A stretch of 64,000 nucleotides of DNA from the NCBI RefSeq assembly GCF_018304825.1, contig NZ_CP072649.1, forward strand, positions 868,001-932,000, written 5' to 3'. A program made the position numbers and the translations under genes. This DNA comes from Chloracidobacterium validum (GTDB taxonomy: Bacteria > Acidobacteriota > Blastocatellia > Chloracidobacteriales > Chloracidobacteriaceae). The notes under the pieces are model-generated. The model was given only the letters and a program-made list of their open reading frames with translations. It searched no databases and was not told the origin of the DNA. The stretch's first letter is position 1. Every line of letters starts with the position of its first letter. Below, piece after piece: positions 8,834 to 17,507 of the stretch.

Positions 8834-10612
8834 CTAATAACCAGCCGCTTGTCCATCCTTGCGTGACTCCGACGCGCCGTAGTACACGCCTTGTCCGGCG
8901 TCCCACCGGATGGCCTGATAACCTCCGTAGTCCCCGACGGCGAAGCCAACGCGGTGGCCCGTCCGCACCAGCTCGCGCACAACCTCGTACGCGAAACCGG
9001 TTTCCAGTGTCACCGTGCCGACGCCAGAAGCCCGTTCACCAGTCGGCTCGGAAGAGCCTTGATGGTCAATCCGGGGCGCGTCGCCCGCTTCCTGAAGGTT
9101 CATCCCGAAGTCAATGAGGTTGACGAGAATCTGGACGTGGCCGAGCGGCTGAAACCCGCCGCCCATGACACCGAAGCTCATCCAGGGTTGGCCGTCCTTG
9201 GTGACGAAGGCTGGGATGATGGTGTGAAACGGTCGCTTGCCGGGGGCGTACACGTTGGCGTGACCTTCCTCCAACGCAAACATTTCGCCCCGATCCTGAA
9301 GCATGAAACCCAGGCCGTCCGGCACCATGCCAGACCCCATCCCGCGGTAGTTGCTCTGGATCAGTGAAACCATCATGCCGTCCCGGTCGGCGGTCGTCAG
9401 GTAAATCGTGTCGCCCGCGCGCAACGCCGGCTCACCGGCCGCGTAGCGCGCGCCAGCGCGATCCGGCTGGATGAGCTTGCGACGTTCGGCGGCGTAGGCT
9501 TTTGACAGCAGCGCCTCAACCGGAACCTTGGCAAAATCCGGGTCGGCATAAAATTTGGCGCGGTCTTCAAAAGCCAGCTTTTTGGCCTCGACGAAATAAT
9601 GGATGTGCTCCCGACTGCCAAAACCAAACTTGGATAGGTCGTAACCTTCGAGGATGTTCAGCATTTGTAGCGCAGCAAGGCCCTGCCCGTTTGGCGGCAG
9701 TTCCCAGACATCATAGCCGCGGTAGTTGGTCGAAATCGGCTCGACCCAGGTCGAGCGGTGCGCGGCCAAATCGTCCGCGTCCAAAAAGCCGCCCTGCTTG
9801 GCCATGAAGTCGGCAATGGCGCGCGCGATGTCGCCCTTGTAGAACACATCACGTCCCCCGGCGGCAATTTTCTCCAGGGTGGCCGCCAACTGAGGGTTGC
9901 GGAAAACCTCGCCTTTGCGCGGCGGCCGACCACCCGGCGCGTACACCGCCATGACGTTTGGAAAGCGCGCCAGTGCCGTCACGTTTCGTTCCAGGTAATA
10001 GGCAATCAGCTCGGAGACCGGAAAACCCTCGCGGGCATAGGCCACCGCCGGGGCGAGGATTTCCTTCATCGGCAGCCGGCCAAAACGTCCATGGAGTTCA
10101 AACCAGCCGTCCACACACCCCGGCACGCTCACCGGGAGTGGGCCGTACGCGGGAATCCGGGTCAGGTTGCGCTGCCGGAACACATCGAGGGTCAGGCGCT
10201 TGGGAGACCGACCGCTCGCGTTGAGACCGTGCAGGCGTTTTGTTTTCGGATCCCACACCAAGGCGAACAAATCGCCACCGATGCCGCAGCCGGTTGGCTC
10301 GACCACCCCCAGCACGGCGTTGGCGGCAATCGCGGCATCCACCGCCGAACCGCCCCGGCGCAACACATCCACGGCGACCTGCGTTGCCAGCGGTTGGCTG
10401 GTGCAGGCCATACCGTTGCGCGCAATGACCTCCGAGCGCGTGGCAAAGGTCCGCCCCGTGATGCGGTCAGAGGCCGCATGGTTTCCAGTGGTCGCGCCGG
10501 CCGCCGGCGCGGCGCTTCGGCTGCCGGCCGGGCCTCCGGCCACTGCCAGGACAAGGCAAGCCAAGCTCATCAAAACCGCCGTGACGCGACCTGGCCAACG
10601 TTTCCATACCAT
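8834..10612 (-). CDS. ggt: Gamma-glutamyltranspeptidase, exported
   Basis: Periplasmic N-terminal nucleophile hydrolase acting on glutathione and gamma-glutamyl compounds. From the ATG at 10612 (GGAG upstream) the product has 592 residues with a signal peptide. The pro-enzyme is expected to self-cleave before the threonine of DTIYLTTADRDG, the position of E. coli Thr391. The neighbouring histidine/tyrosine of classic enzymes is replaced (IYL), a variant typical of the YwrD-like branch. Family blocks include RGGSAVDAAIAA, ELPPNGQGLAALQMLN and MGGGFQPLGHVQ. It is divergent from the TetR gene and its 5' region abuts the TetR operator, so it might share that control. Confidence 0.9.
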   Translation of the reverse strand: MVWKRWPGRVTAVLMSLACLVLAVAGGPAGSRSAAPAAGATTGNHAASDRITGRTFATRSEVIARNGMACTSQPLATQVAVDVLRRGGSAVDAAIAANAVLGVVEPTGCGIGGDLFALVWDPKTKRLHGLNASGRSPKRLTLDVFRQRNLTRIPAYGPLPVSVPGCVDGWFELHGRFGRLPMKEILAPAVAYAREGFPVSELIAYYLERNVTALARFPNVMAVYAPGGRPPRKGEVFRNPQLAATLEKIAAGGRDVFYKGDIARAIADFMAKQGGFLDADDLAAHRSTWVEPISTNYRGYDVWELPPNGQGLAALQMLNILEGYDLSKFGFGSREHIHYFVEAKKLAFEDRAKFYADPDFAKVPVEALLSKAYAAERRKLIQPDRAGARYAAGEPALRAGDTIYLTTADRDGMMVSLIQSNYRGMGSGMVPDGLGFMLQDRGEMFALEEGHANVYAPGKRPFHTIIPAFVTKDGQPWMSFGVMGGGFQPLGHVQILVNLIDFGMNLQEAGDAPRIDHQGSSEPTGERASGVGTVTLETGFAYEVVRELVRTGHRVGFAVGDYGGYQAIRWDAGQGVYYGASESRKDGQAAGY

Positions 10613-10663
10613 AGGCTCACTCCATCGCGTGGCGGCTGACCGCCACGCATCAAAAAATAGCCG

Positions 10664-10691
10664 TTGACATTGGTGAACAGTGTTCACTAAT
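10664..10691 (+). promoter_or_regulatory. Promoter of tetR with embedded operator
   Basis: A perfect -35 hexamer TTGACA (10664-10669) and a plausible -10 ACTAAT (10686-10691, spacer 16). The 15-base palindrome GTGAACA-G-TGTTCAC (10673-10687) fills the spacer. A repressor bound there would block RNA polymerase, so this is a convincing autoregulatory operator for the TetR gene that starts at 10734. Confidence 0.75.
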
Positions 10692-10733
10692 CTAACGGCG
10701 TTTCAAAACAGACCTCACCACAGGACGCGCGTC

Positions 10734-11345
10734 ATGGGCGTGCAGGAACGCAAAACCCGCTACAAAGCCAACGTTCGGCGGCTCATTCTCGACGCGGCCC
10801 GCGAACTCTTTGTCACCGAAGGCTACCAACACACGTCGCTGCGCAAAATTGCCGAGAAAATCGAATACGCTCCCGCCACCATCTATCTGCATTTCCGCGA
10901 CAAGTCCGAACTCCTCGACGCGCTCCTGACCGAGACCTTCACCGAACTCGACGCCAAGCTGCGGACGCTGTCTCAGCGCGAAACCGACAGTCTGACCGCC
11001 CTGCGGCGCGGGCTGCGAACCTACATCGAGTTCGGGCTGACGCATCCCAACCACTACCTGCTGGCTTTCGTTCAGAATGAAGCCATGTTTGACGGGGAAC
11101 GCAAACAACACAAGCTCAAACATGGCCCGGCCTGCTTTGACAACCTGCGCCAGGCGGTGCTGCGCGCCATTGCCGATGGCTACCTCGTCGCGGATGACCC
11201 GGAGGCCACGGCACAGGCGTTGTGGTCGGGGATCCATGGGCTGACGTCACTGCTGATTACGCAACCGGACTTTCCCTTCGTCGCCAAGCGCAAGCTGGTT
11301 GACCGCCTGCTGTCCATTCTCATTGACGGCGCGCGCCGTCGGTAA
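10734..11345 (+). CDS. TetR-family transcriptional repressor
   Basis: 203 residues from the ATG at 10734 (AGGA eight bases upstream). The N-terminal helix-turn-helix spans about residues 15-62 and is typical: ILDAARELFVTEGYQHTSLRKIAEKIEYAPATIYLHFRDK, with the family-defining YxHFxxK end. The C-terminal ligand domain (about 80-200) is not assignable to a ligand. Matching palindromes occur in its own promoter (10673-10687) and before the next gene (11361-11375), so it probably represses itself and the downstream thioesterase/export operon. Because the operon includes an acyl thioesterase and an exporter, a hydrophobic or acyl compound is a reasonable guess for the inducer. Confidence 0.93.
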   Translation: MGVQERKTRYKANVRRLILDAARELFVTEGYQHTSLRKIAEKIEYAPATIYLHFRDKSELLDALLTETFTELDAKLRTLSQRETDSLTALRRGLRTYIEFGLTHPNHYLLAFVQNEAMFDGERKQHKLKHGPACFDNLRQAVLRAIADGYLVADDPEATAQALWSGIHGLTSLLITQPDFPFVAKRKLVDRLLSILIDGARRR

Positions 11346-11360
11346 TTTTTTTGTCTTTTA

Positions 11361-11375
11361 GTGAACAATGTTCAG
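11361..11375 (+). promoter_or_regulatory. Second TetR operator
   Basis: GTGAACA-A-TGTTCAG has the same spacing as the palindrome in the tetR promoter (14 of 15 positions agree when the central base is ignored). It lies 15 bases before the thioesterase start. A long T-rich stretch precedes it (11345-11360). Confidence 0.7.
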
Positions 11376-11390
11376 AAAAAGGACGCCGTT

Positions 11391-11843
11391 ATGTCAAACA
11401 ATCGCCTGAAAGCCTTTCAACGCCTCATCGGCCAACCACTGGCCGAACACAGCCCGTCCCCCCTGGCCCGTTGGCTCGGCGGCACGCTCGAGCACGCTGC
11501 GCCGGGCGAGACGACCTTCGCCTTCGTCGTCCGCACTGACATGGCGAATCCCGCCGGCATCCTCCACGGTGGTGCGGCCGCCGCCATCATGGATGAAGTC
11601 ATCGGGGCGACCGTTCACGGAACGCTCGAAGTGAATGTTTTCTACACCTCGGTCAACCTCGTGATTGATTTTCTCGACAGCGTTCCGGTCGGCGCCGCCA
11701 TCACGGCCACGACGCGCGTCATCCGCCAGGGGAAAACCATCATCAACGCCGAATGTTGGCTCCGTGATGCGCAGGAACGCCTGCTCGCTCACGCAACAAC
11801 GAACATGCTGCGCACCAACGTCCCACTCCAGATGGGTGAGTGA
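11391..11843 (+). CDS. PaaI-type hotdog thioesterase
   Basis: 150 residues from the ATG at 11391, with AAGGA (11379-11383) seven bases upstream. The hotdog fold is identified by NPAGILHGGAAAAIMDEVIG (about 53-72), including the HGG motif and the catalytic acid in the following helix, and by the strand VNLVIDFLDSVPVG. Such enzymes hydrolyse aromatic or medium-chain acyl-CoA thioesters. It is the first gene of the operon controlled by the TetR operator, 55 bases before the exporter permease, which suggests that it prepares or detoxifies the exported substrate. The true acyl substrate cannot be read from sequence. Confidence 0.85.
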   Translation: MSNNRLKAFQRLIGQPLAEHSPSPLARWLGGTLEHAAPGETTFAFVVRTDMANPAGILHGGAAAAIMDEVIGATVHGTLEVNVFYTSVNLVIDFLDSVPVGAAITATTRVIRQGKTIINAECWLRDAQERLLAHATTNMLRTNVPLQMGE

Positions 11844-11898
11844 TGCCCAGCCTTTGCCCTCGCCAGCCGACTGGCGGCGAGAAGAGAGTGAGGACGAG

Positions 11899-13044
11899 AT
11901 GAATTTCGTTGCCCTCAAGATGCTGCTTGGCGACCGCTCCAAGTTTCTCGGCCTGGTGTTCTCCATTGCGTTTGCTGCGTTTCTCATGGCGCACCAGGCG
12001 TCCATTTTCTGTGGTTTGATGAACCGTACCCGCAGCCAAATCAAAGATATTCCCGACGCCGATGTCTGGGTGATGGACAAAGAAACCCAGTACATTGACG
12101 AAGTGGCCGCGCTGACGACCAATGACCTCTACCGCGTGCGCGGGGTTCCGGGCGTCGCCTGGGCCGTTCGGTTATTCAAGGGCAACCCACGGGTGCGCGC
12201 GGCGGATGGACGGTTTCGGACGGTCATCCTGATGGGTCTTGACGATGAGACGCTCGTGGGCGCGCCCCGGCGCATGCTCGTTGGCAACATTGAAGACCTC
12301 CGCCGGCCCGATGCGGTCATCATCGACCGCGCCGGCTTTTACTTTTTCTTTCCCAACACCCCGCTCAGCATCGGGCAGGTCATGGAAATGAACGACCGGC
12401 GCGTGACGATTGTGGGCATCTGCGAAGCGAGCGCTCCATTTGCCACGTTTCCGGTGATGTTCACCCGCTACAGCCAAGCCGTGAACTATGTCGGGCGGGA
12501 GCGGAACGCGCTGTCATTCGTTTTGGTCAAAGCGGCGGCCGGCACAGACGTTTCCGACCTGTGCCGCCGGATCAGCGCCGTCTCGCCAAAGCTCAAAGCC
12601 ATGACCGGCTATGATTTTGAATGGGCGACGATTCGCTACTACATCCGCAACACCGGCATTCCGGTCAACTTTGGCATCACGGTCATGATCGCCCTGGTGG
12701 TCGGAACGGTCGTGGCCGGACAGACCTTCTACATCTTCACCATTGAAAACCTGAAGCAATTCGGTGCGCTCAAGGCGATTGGCGTCACCAATCTGCGCAT
12801 CGTCGGCATGATTTTGCTGCAAGCCCTCCTGGTCGGCATCATCGGCTATGCGCTCGGCATGGCGATGTGCGCGGCATTTTTCGACCTGACCCGCGACGCC
12901 GCCATCCAACTCCGTGGCTTCATCCTGCTCTGGCAAGTCGCCGTCGGAACGGCCGGCGTCGTGTTTTTCATCGTCTTACTGGCCAGCCTGCTCAGCATCC
13001 GCAAGGTGTTGTTTCTCGAACCGGCCATTGTCTTTCGCGGTTAG
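11899..13044 (+). CDS. ABC exporter permease, FtsX/MacB-DevC type
   Basis: 381-residue inner-membrane protein with the FtsX-like layout: one N-terminal transmembrane helix (about 18-38), a large periplasmic domain (about 40-255), and three C-terminal helices (about 265-290, 310-340, 350-370). The start at 11899 follows GAGGACGAG. The open frame to 11665 overlaps the thioesterase and is a shadow. It is followed by its ATPase, a membrane-fusion protein and an outer-membrane factor, i.e. a complete tripartite exporter. The layout resembles cyanobacterial DevBCA heterocyst-glycolipid export more than drug pumps, but the substrate is unknown. Confidence 0.88.
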   Translation: MNFVALKMLLGDRSKFLGLVFSIAFAAFLMAHQASIFCGLMNRTRSQIKDIPDADVWVMDKETQYIDEVAALTTNDLYRVRGVPGVAWAVRLFKGNPRVRAADGRFRTVILMGLDDETLVGAPRRMLVGNIEDLRRPDAVIIDRAGFYFFFPNTPLSIGQVMEMNDRRVTIVGICEASAPFATFPVMFTRYSQAVNYVGRERNALSFVLVKAAAGTDVSDLCRRISAVSPKLKAMTGYDFEWATIRYYIRNTGIPVNFGITVMIALVVGTVVAGQTFYIFTIENLKQFGALKAIGVTNLRIVGMILLQALLVGIIGYALGMAMCAAFFDLTRDAAIQLRGFILLWQVAVGTAGVVFFIVLLASLLSIRKVLFLEPAIVFRG

Positions 13045-13099
13045 GGCTGTCGCCTTCCACCACGGCTTTCCCACCTGCCCCCAGTGAGGTCTGAAAACC

Positions 13100-13858
13100 A
13101 TGCAAGCACCTTCAGAACCAAGCCCCCAACCGGTGCCGCCTCAGGTCGTGCCGGAACAGGTCACGCCTGACATTGCCGTTGAGTGTCGCGCCGTGACCAA
13201 AGCCTTCGGACAAGGCGAGTCAAAAACCCTGGCCCTGCGCGGCGTGGACTTCCAGGCCCGCCTCGGAGAAATGACGTTTCTGGTGGGCGAAAGCGGCTCT
13301 GGCAAAACCACGCTCATTTCCATCATCGCCGGACTCCTGGACGCAACCGAGGGTGAAATCCACGTCCTGGGGCAAAACATGGCCGCATTGTCAAACACCA
13401 ACCAAGTGCGCTTCCGGCGAAAGAACCTCGGCTTTGTTTTCCAGCAATTCAACCTCCTCCCGGCGCTGACGGCGGCGGAAAACGTCGCCGTACCACTTCT
13501 GGCGGCCGGTATGGCGCGCCCGGCGGCCGTTGCTCGCGCGACCGAACTGCTTGGGTCTGTTGGGCTGGCCCACCGGGCCGCACACGTTCCCTCGCAACTC
13601 TCCGGCGGTCAGCAGCAGCGCGTGGCGCTTGCCCGAGCCGTCATTCACGAACCGCGGCTCATCGTTTGTGATGAGCCAACTTCGGCCCTCGACGGCGCCA
13701 CGGGGCGGACGGTCATGGAACTCCTTGCCGCCGTCGCCGTCCGGCCGGACCGCGCGGTCATCGTCGTCACCCATGACAGTCGTATTTTCAGCTTTGCCCA
13801 AGCCATTGCGCACATGGCGGATGGGAACGTAACGCACACTGAAAGGAGAACGCCATGA
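13100..13858 (+). CDS. ABC exporter ATPase, MacB/LolD-DevA type
   Basis: 252 residues with all nucleotide-binding motifs: Walker A GESGSGKTT (about 62-70), Q-loop in FVFQQFNLLPALTAAENV, signature LSGGQQQRVALARA, Walker B LIVCDEP and the H-loop in VVTHD. It belongs to the LolD/MacB/DevA branch that powers FtsX-type permeases. The stop codon overlaps the start of the membrane-fusion gene (ATGA at 13855-13858), so the two are translationally coupled. A 25-residue N-terminal proline-rich extension is unusual but probably harmless. Confidence 0.95.
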   Translation: MQAPSEPSPQPVPPQVVPEQVTPDIAVECRAVTKAFGQGESKTLALRGVDFQARLGEMTFLVGESGSGKTTLISIIAGLLDATEGEIHVLGQNMAALSNTNQVRFRRKNLGFVFQQFNLLPALTAAENVAVPLLAAGMARPAAVARATELLGSVGLAHRAAHVPSQLSGGQQQRVALARAVIHEPRLIVCDEPTSALDGATGRTVMELLAAVAVRPDRAVIVVTHDSRIFSFAQAIAHMADGNVTHTERRTP

Positions 13859-14910
13859 AACTTCAATCCCTGACGCTGCCGCTCATCACGATCGCCGCGC
13901 TCAGTTACGCCGGCTACTCAACCTATGTTTCTCAGCCGGTGCGCAAGCCCGAGCCGCCGCCGGCCGCGCCACCGCGCGCGCCTTATGCCCAAGGCGTGGC
14001 CGGCGTTGGCTTGGTCGAGGCCGGCGGCGAAAACATCGCGCTCAATACCCCGGTCGCCGGTCTCGTGACGCGCGTCTTTGTCAGGGCCGGTGACGATGTC
14101 AAACGCGGCGACCGGCTCTTTGAACTCGACAGCCGCGACTTGCAGGCCGAACTCGCGCTCCGCCGCCAAACGCTCGATGTGGCGCGCGCCCGGCTGGCTC
14201 GGCTCGAACAAGCGCCCTGGAGCGCCGACCGCCCGATGCTCGAAGCGAAGGTGCTTGAAACCGAAGCCCAGCTTGCCGATGCCGACATGCAGCTCAAGCG
14301 CATTGAAAACGTTTCTGACCAACGTGCCGTGCGGGCCGAGGAGGTCGAGCACCGCCGGTTCGCGGTTTTAGCCGCTAGAGCGCGTCATCAGGAAGCCAAG
14401 GCACAACTCGCCCGACTCGATGCCGGCACCTGGAAAGCCGACCTCGACGTGGCGCGAAGTGAAGTCAAGCTTGCGCAAGCCAACGTCAAACGAATCGAGG
14501 CTGACATTGAACGGCTGACGGTCCGCGCGCTCACCGCTGGCAAAGTCCTTCAGTGCAATGTGCGTCCTGGCGAATACGCCCAAGCCGGACAACTGGCAAA
14601 GCCGCTCATCACACTGGGCAATGCCGATGAGCTTCATGTCCGCGTCGATATCGACGAAAACGAAGCCCCCAAGGTCAAGCCAAGCGCGCGGGCCGTGGGT
14701 TACATGCGCGGCAAGTCAGAGGTTGCCATACCACTCGAATTCGTCCGCTATGAGCCGTTGGTAGTGCCCAAAAAGTCACTTACCGGGGATGCGACCGAGC
14801 GGGTAGATACGCGCGTTCTTCAGGTCATCTACCGGGTAGCCACCAATGATGCCGCGCTTTTCATCGGACAGCAGATGGACGTTTACATTGACCAAGGAGG
14901 GCAGCCATGA
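13855..14910 (+). CDS. Membrane-fusion protein (HlyD family, DevB-like)
   Basis: 351-residue periplasmic adaptor anchored by an N-terminal hydrophobic segment (about 5-22). It has the split biotinyl-lipoyl domain (LNTPVAGLVTRVFVRAGDDVKRGDRLFELD, then LTVRALTAGKVLQCNVRPGEY) around a long alpha-helical coiled coil (about 95-215). A beta-barrel region follows (about 255-345). It links the inner-membrane ABC components to the outer-membrane factor. It overlaps the ATPase gene by four bases and the next gene by four bases, so the cassette is tightly coupled. Confidence 0.93.
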   Translation: MKLQSLTLPLITIAALSYAGYSTYVSQPVRKPEPPPAAPPRAPYAQGVAGVGLVEAGGENIALNTPVAGLVTRVFVRAGDDVKRGDRLFELDSRDLQAELALRRQTLDVARARLARLEQAPWSADRPMLEAKVLETEAQLADADMQLKRIENVSDQRAVRAEEVEHRRFAVLAARARHQEAKAQLARLDAGTWKADLDVARSEVKLAQANVKRIEADIERLTVRALTAGKVLQCNVRPGEYAQAGQLAKPLITLGNADELHVRVDIDENEAPKVKPSARAVGYMRGKSEVAIPLEFVRYEPLVVPKKSLTGDATERVDTRVLQVIYRVATNDAALFIGQQMDVYIDQGGQP

Positions 14911-16340
14911 TGAGTCTCTTGGCAAGCATGCGACTTTACCTTGGGCCGGCCCTCGCCACGAGCCTGTTCATCACGGGCTGTGCCGTCAAACCGCCGGTGC
15001 GCAAGGTCGTGGTCGAGACGCCTTCGGGCTGGACATCGGTTGCCGGGGAAGGCATATCGCTTCAACCGGCCGAACTGGATGCCTGGTGGAAAAATTTTCA
15101 TGACGCGCAATTGACGCAACTCATTGACCGCGCGCTCGCGGGTAATCTGGACATACGGGTTGCCGTGGCGCGGATCCGGGAAGCGCGCAGTCAAGCCGGG
15201 ATTGCCGATGCGGCCAAGTATCCGGCGCTGGGCGCGGCGGCCAATGTGCAGCGCCTTCGGGGTGGGCTTCCACAGGGCATTGGGCGGGTTGCGAACCTGC
15301 CGGGCATCTCGAATGAAATCGGCATCTTCCAGGTTGGCTTCGACGCCAACTGGGAACTTGATTTCTTTGGCGGGACGCGCCTGGCGGCGCTGGCGGCGCG
15401 CGAGCAGGCCCGCGCGGCCGAAGAAGCTCTCCAGGGTGTCCGGCTCATGACCGCAGCGGAAATTGCGCGGCTGTATGTCGAGCTACGGGGCGCCCAGCAG
15501 CAACGCGAGATCGTACAACAGCAAATCGCCGTTGCGCGGGAAACGCTGGAACTGGTTCGCACCCGTTTCGAGGCCGGGTTGGCCCAACAGCTCGATGTGA
15601 CGCGCGCCACGGCGCAGTATGAAACAACGTGCGCGGCGGCCCCACCGCTTGAAGCTGTCATCCGCGACAGACATGACCGGTTGAGCGTTCTCGTGGGGAT
15701 GCCGCCCGCATCACTAAATGAAATGCTCACCGACGCCAAGCCGCTTCCCATGAGGCCGCCTGAGATTCCGGTCGGACTGCCATCCGACCTCTTGCAGCGG
15801 AGACCGGACATTCGGCAGGCTGAGGCCGAGTTATCGGCCGCGCTCGCCCAGTTAGGGGTGGCCCAGACCGAGCGATTTCCAAAGTTTGCCTTGACGGCTG
15901 GCGTGGGACGCCAGGCCACGAGCGTGGCGGGGCTTACCCTTGGCGCGGGAAACTTTTTCGCCGTTGGTCCGAATGTGCGCCTTCCGATCTTTACCGGCGG
16001 ACGCATTCGCAACAACATTGCCGCCCGCGACGCGCAGGTGGAGCAAGCCGCGCTCCGGTATGAGCAGACGGTGCTGCGCGCCTTTGAGGAAGTCGAGCGC
16101 GCCCTCGTCGGTTACTTGCGCGAAGGTGAACGCCGGCGCGCGCTGGCAGCCGCGACGCTCGAACAACAGGAAGCCGCCCGCTTGGCTGAAGTTCGCTATG
16201 CCGGAGGCTTGGAAGATTTCACAACCGTTCTCGACGCGCGGCGGGGGCAACTGTCCAGCGCCCTGGAGCAAGTCGAAAGCGAGACGCAACAGCTTCGCCA
16301 GGCCATTGCGCTCTACAAGGCGCTTGGTGGCGGATACTAG
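14907..16340 (+). CDS. Outer-membrane efflux factor, NodT/OprM-type lipoprotein
   Basis: 477 residues. The signal peptide ends in a lipobox (LFITGC, cysteine near 26), so the protein is probably acylated and anchored to the outer membrane. Two OEP repeats are visible: the first includes DAWWKNFHDAQLTQLIDRALAGNLDIRVA, the second begins near LQRRPDIRQAEAELSAALAQLGVAQ. Family length and architecture match OprM/NodT trimeric channel proteins. The ATG overlaps the membrane-fusion stop codon, and it is the last gene of the exporter operon, followed by the hairpin at 16346-16376. Confidence 0.94.
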   Translation: MMSLLASMRLYLGPALATSLFITGCAVKPPVRKVVVETPSGWTSVAGEGISLQPAELDAWWKNFHDAQLTQLIDRALAGNLDIRVAVARIREARSQAGIADAAKYPALGAAANVQRLRGGLPQGIGRVANLPGISNEIGIFQVGFDANWELDFFGGTRLAALAAREQARAAEEALQGVRLMTAAEIARLYVELRGAQQQREIVQQQIAVARETLELVRTRFEAGLAQQLDVTRATAQYETTCAAAPPLEAVIRDRHDRLSVLVGMPPASLNEMLTDAKPLPMRPPEIPVGLPSDLLQRRPDIRQAEAELSAALAQLGVAQTERFPKFALTAGVGRQATSVAGLTLGAGNFFAVGPNVRLPIFTGGRIRNNIAARDAQVEQAALRYEQTVLRAFEEVERALVGYLREGERRRALAAATLEQQEAARLAEVRYAGGLEDFTTVLDARRGQLSSALEQVESETQQLRQAIALYKALGGGY

Positions 16341-16345
16341 CGCGA

Positions 16346-16376
16346 CTGGGAAGGGCGACGCCGTTGCCCTTCCCAG
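16346..16376 (+). terminator. Hairpin at the end of the exporter operon
   Basis: Perfect 11-bp stem: arms 16346-16356 and 16366-16376 around a nine-base loop, six bases after the last stop codon. It lies between convergent genes and has no T-tract, so it could serve either strand weakly. Confidence 0.55.
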
Positions 16377-16418
16377 CCATTCCTGGACGCTTCCACCGGG
16401 CAAGGACGGTGATGGGTT

Positions 16419-17507
16419 TCAGTTGAAAAGCAAAGGTTGGCGCAGACTGTGGTGGGCGAGCGCCACTAGGTCGGCCGGCAGCGGCCGGCGGGACACGACA
16501 TAGAGAAACTCCTTGTTTCTGAGGTGGCTGACCTCTCCGACCTTCTCGCCATTGGGGTTGTAGATGCCGATTTGAGCGCCGACGTAACGCTTGAAATCCT
16601 GCTCGATGACCACCATCTGTCCCGCGCCTCCCCACAGCGATTGCAGGAGCGCCGTCATCTCAGCCCGCGACAGGTAGCCTTCGTCGTTGAACGAAACGAT
16701 GATCGTCGGGGCTTGAATCGCGTTGAGCACTTGCCGGAACGCGCCGGCAAAGCGTGACCGGGCGTTGAAAACACTTCGCCGCTCGCGGACATCCAGGCGC
16801 TTGCAGGCGACGCCGTACACCGGCGGCTTGTCCCACCGGACCAGCGATTCCCAGATGTGGTAGTTGCCGAGATAGGAATGCTGATTGTAAGGCGGATCGA
16901 GGTACGCGACATCGGCTTCCAGCCGTGAGGCCGCTTCCAGCGCGTCCAGACAAGTGGCCTGTCCTTTGCCGTGCCGTGCGCGTGGAAGGACATCCGGGAC
17001 GCGGAGTTCGAGGTCGTTGAGGGCGCGCGGCGCCCACGCTTTGAGGTAGGCCATCTGGAGACCAGTGGTGGAATCCACGCGATCCGCGGCTTCCATCAGC
17101 GCGACCAGCGCCACGGCTTCCAGCTCCGGAGGCAACCCCTTCGCGGCAATGGCTTCCCGGATGGCGTCAATTCGCTCCCCGTTTTTCGGATGAAAGAAGC
17201 GCGCTTTCACGCAGAACGTCTCGGTGACATAGCCTGGCGCGCCTTTCAGCCGGTTGAACTCCTGAATGAGTTTCTGTGCGTCGGCGAGCACGTCTTCGGC
17301 GTCGGCCTGGACGTAGCAGCGGGCGAGCGTGGCCGCATAGGCCAGGTAGTCGTTGGCCAGCACCCGGTAGCCGTCCGCTTTGAGGGCGTGGCCGACCCGT
17401 GACGTGCCGGAGAAAAGATCGATGACCGACCGCGTAGGGCCGAGGCGCCGGGTGACCTCACGGATGAGCGGGATGAGCGTGCGCTTGGAACCGATGTACT
17501 TAATCAA
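16419..17507 (-). CDS. Type II N6-adenine DNA methyltransferase (D12 class)
   Basis: 362 residues. The D12/alpha-class order is clear: IKYIGSKRTLIPLI at the N-terminus (SAM-binding motif X region), motif I LFSGTSRVG (about 31-39), a variable target-recognition region, and motif IV DPPY (204-207) in AYLDPPYNQHSYLGNYHIWES. The DPPY motif of D12 enzymes indicates N6-methyladenine. Its start overlaps the end of the upstream nuclease-like gene by eight bases on the same strand, so the two form one unit with the nuclease first. The target sequence is not readable. GC content is closer to genome average than that of its partner. Confidence 0.9.
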   Translation of the reverse strand: MIKYIGSKRTLIPLIREVTRRLGPTRSVIDLFSGTSRVGHALKADGYRVLANDYLAYAATLARCYVQADAEDVLADAQKLIQEFNRLKGAPGYVTETFCVKARFFHPKNGERIDAIREAIAAKGLPPELEAVALVALMEAADRVDSTTGLQMAYLKAWAPRALNDLELRVPDVLPRARHGKGQATCLDALEAASRLEADVAYLDPPYNQHSYLGNYHIWESLVRWDKPPVYGVACKRLDVRERRSVFNARSRFAGAFRQVLNAIQAPTIIVSFNDEGYLSRAEMTALLQSLWGGAGQMVVIEQDFKRYVGAQIGIYNPNGEKVGEVSHLRNKEFLYVVSRRPLPADLVALAHHSLRQPLLFN

